Source of the DNA: Pseudolysobacter sp.
GTDB lineage: Bacteria > Pseudomonadota > Gammaproteobacteria > Xanthomonadales > Rhodanobacteraceae
Direction of reading: 5' to 3'
DNA: 7,272 nucleotides
Assembly (NCBI GenBank): GCA_025351985.1
Contig: JANXUW010000274.1
Location: forward strand, 1-7,272
In this document: positions 6,658 through 7,272 of the stretch, piece by piece
How the letters are laid out: the number at the start of each line of letters is the position of its first letter
Numbering within the stretch: position 1 is the stretch's first letter
Program-made: the position numbers and the translations under genes
Notes under the pieces: model-generated
What the model saw: only the letters and a program-made list of their open reading frames with translations
Told to the model about the DNA's origin: nothing
The model's database searches: none

Positions 6658-6670
6658 GTATCCTGCCTTA
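6609..6670 (+). other. oriT: Candidate origin of transfer (oriT), IncP/MOBP type
   Basis: The plus strand reads TATCCTGC at 6659-6666, one base after the end of the large inverted repeat. IncP-type (MOBP) origins such as RP4 share the nic consensus YATCCTG^Y, preceded closely by an inverted repeat that the accessory protein binds. Nicking is predicted between G6665 and C6666, eight bases past the repeat, a spacing I recall for RP4. The MobC-like gene reads leftward away from the repeat, again as traJ does. An eight-base motif alone would be weak; repeat, spacing and adjacent MobC gene together make the case. The strand with a free 5' end after nicking would run rightward through the partial coiled-coil gene first. 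Confidence 0.75.
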
Positions 6671-6694
6671 GACGATTTCAGATGAACCGCGCCG

Positions 6695-7272
6695 CTATCG
6701 ACTCATTCCCCGCGACTGCCGCTGATCGAGCAGCGCCCGGAGATTTTCCGGCGTGGCCTTGACCGTCGCCTGGGCCTTTTCGGTCATGCCGTTGTAGTCA
6801 TCAATGAGGTGTCGCAGTGGCTCCGGCAGCGCTTTCCAGTGCGAACCCTTATCGTCGTAACCGTGATATTTCAGGCGACGCCGATCCGCGAGCTTGTCGA
6901 ACTCCTGAACCGTTTTCCCATGCTCAACCCCACCGCGCGCGGTTTTGGTTTCGGCTCCCGTGCTCGCCTCTTTCTCCTGCCGGTCTCTGGCTTCCGCTGC
7001 CCGGCGCAGGTCGCCAACCGCTCGCATCTTGTCCCATTCCGCATCGCGCAGCGCCAGACGATCGCGCTCGTTGTCCTGCCGGAATTGATTCGCCATCATT
7101 TTCAATTTGTCGAACTGCGTACTGAGCAATCCCTTCACCAGCGCGCCGAACTTCGCCAGCTCCGCGCGCAACCCCGTCACCTGCTGGCGAAGTTTTCCGA
7201 CCTCCGCCCGGAGTGCGGTGTTCTCGCGCTCCAACTGGATCACCTGGACAGCCAACGGACGCACGCGCTCGG
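6695..7272 (-). CDS. Partial coiled-coil protein ending near oriT, possibly mobilisation-related
   Basis: The frame is open to the right edge of the window, so the N-terminus is missing. A GTG at 7264 exists, but there is no sign that it is the true start. The visible 189 or so residues begin with a heptad-patterned coiled coil (VIQLERENTALRAEVGKLRQ and on, roughly the first 45 residues). A very charged helix follows (DKLKMMANQFRQDNERDR...RRAAEARDRQEKE), then a short Gly/Thr-rich linker and a C-terminal segment with HGYDDKGSHWKALPEPLRHLIDDYN. There is no relaxase motif, helicase or nuclease signature in the visible part. It ends about 30 bases from nic and reads toward oriT and the MobC-like gene, on the same strand. 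It could be the C-terminal tail of a relaxase, whose ends are often coiled and poorly conserved, or an oriT-binding or KfrA-like plasmid protein. I cannot choose between these. Confidence 0.7.
   Translation of the reverse strand, partial: ERVRPLAVQVIQLERENTALRAEVGKLRQQVTGLRAELAKFGALVKGLLSTQFDKLKMMANQFRQDNERDRLALRDAEWDKMRAVGDLRRAAEARDRQEKEASTGAETKTARGGVEHGKTVQEFDKLADRRRLKYHGYDDKGSHWKALPEPLRHLIDDYNGMTEKAQATVKATPENLRALLDQRQSRGMSR

Overview
The window looks like accessory DNA from a gammaproteobacterium, most likely of the Xanthomonadales (Rhodanobacter/Dyella/Lysobacter-like). That placement rests on the style of the large secreted RHS protein, including an internal PDLIFANGFEP motif of a kind I associate with exported proteins of that order. 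It is an inference from memory, not a database result. A plasmid or integrated mobilisable element is likely, because the right end carries mobilisation genes and a very good candidate origin of transfer.

Left two thirds (about 42-5191, minus strand): a polymorphic toxin cassette. A single 4.86-kb gene encodes an intact RHS/YD-repeat protein with a Sec-type signal peptide, a Pro-rich linker, a long YD-repeat shell, a conserved RHS core signature and a swapped-in C-terminal tip. The tip ends in a compact nucleotidyltransferase-like motif (GS followed by DxD). Fourteen bases downstream lies an 85-aa gene with a strong ribosome binding site, the obvious candidate immunity gene, followed by a small hairpin that may be a terminator.

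Middle (5192-6152): an intergenic stretch that should hold the RHS promoter, then a small membrane protein of unknown function (minus) divergent from a small XRE/Cro-type repressor (plus). A perfect 13-bp palindrome sits between the two and is a plausible operator.

Right end (6153-7272): a MobC/TraJ-like ribbon-helix-helix relaxosome protein (minus). Upstream of it is a 49-bp near-perfect palindrome (13-bp perfect outer arms), and one base beyond that is TATCCTGC, the nic consensus of IncP-type (MOBP) origins of transfer. The order accessory gene - inverted repeat - nic matches the RP4 layout. Beyond nic, the C-terminal part of a coiled-coil protein, read from the right edge toward oriT, runs out of the window. 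No relaxase catalytic domain is visible, and none follows the MobC gene where it is usually found.

Together the genes suggest mobilisable DNA carrying a toxin/immunity pair as cargo. The least described parts are the RHS-nucleotidyltransferase tip with its small partner and the oriT/MobC arrangement.
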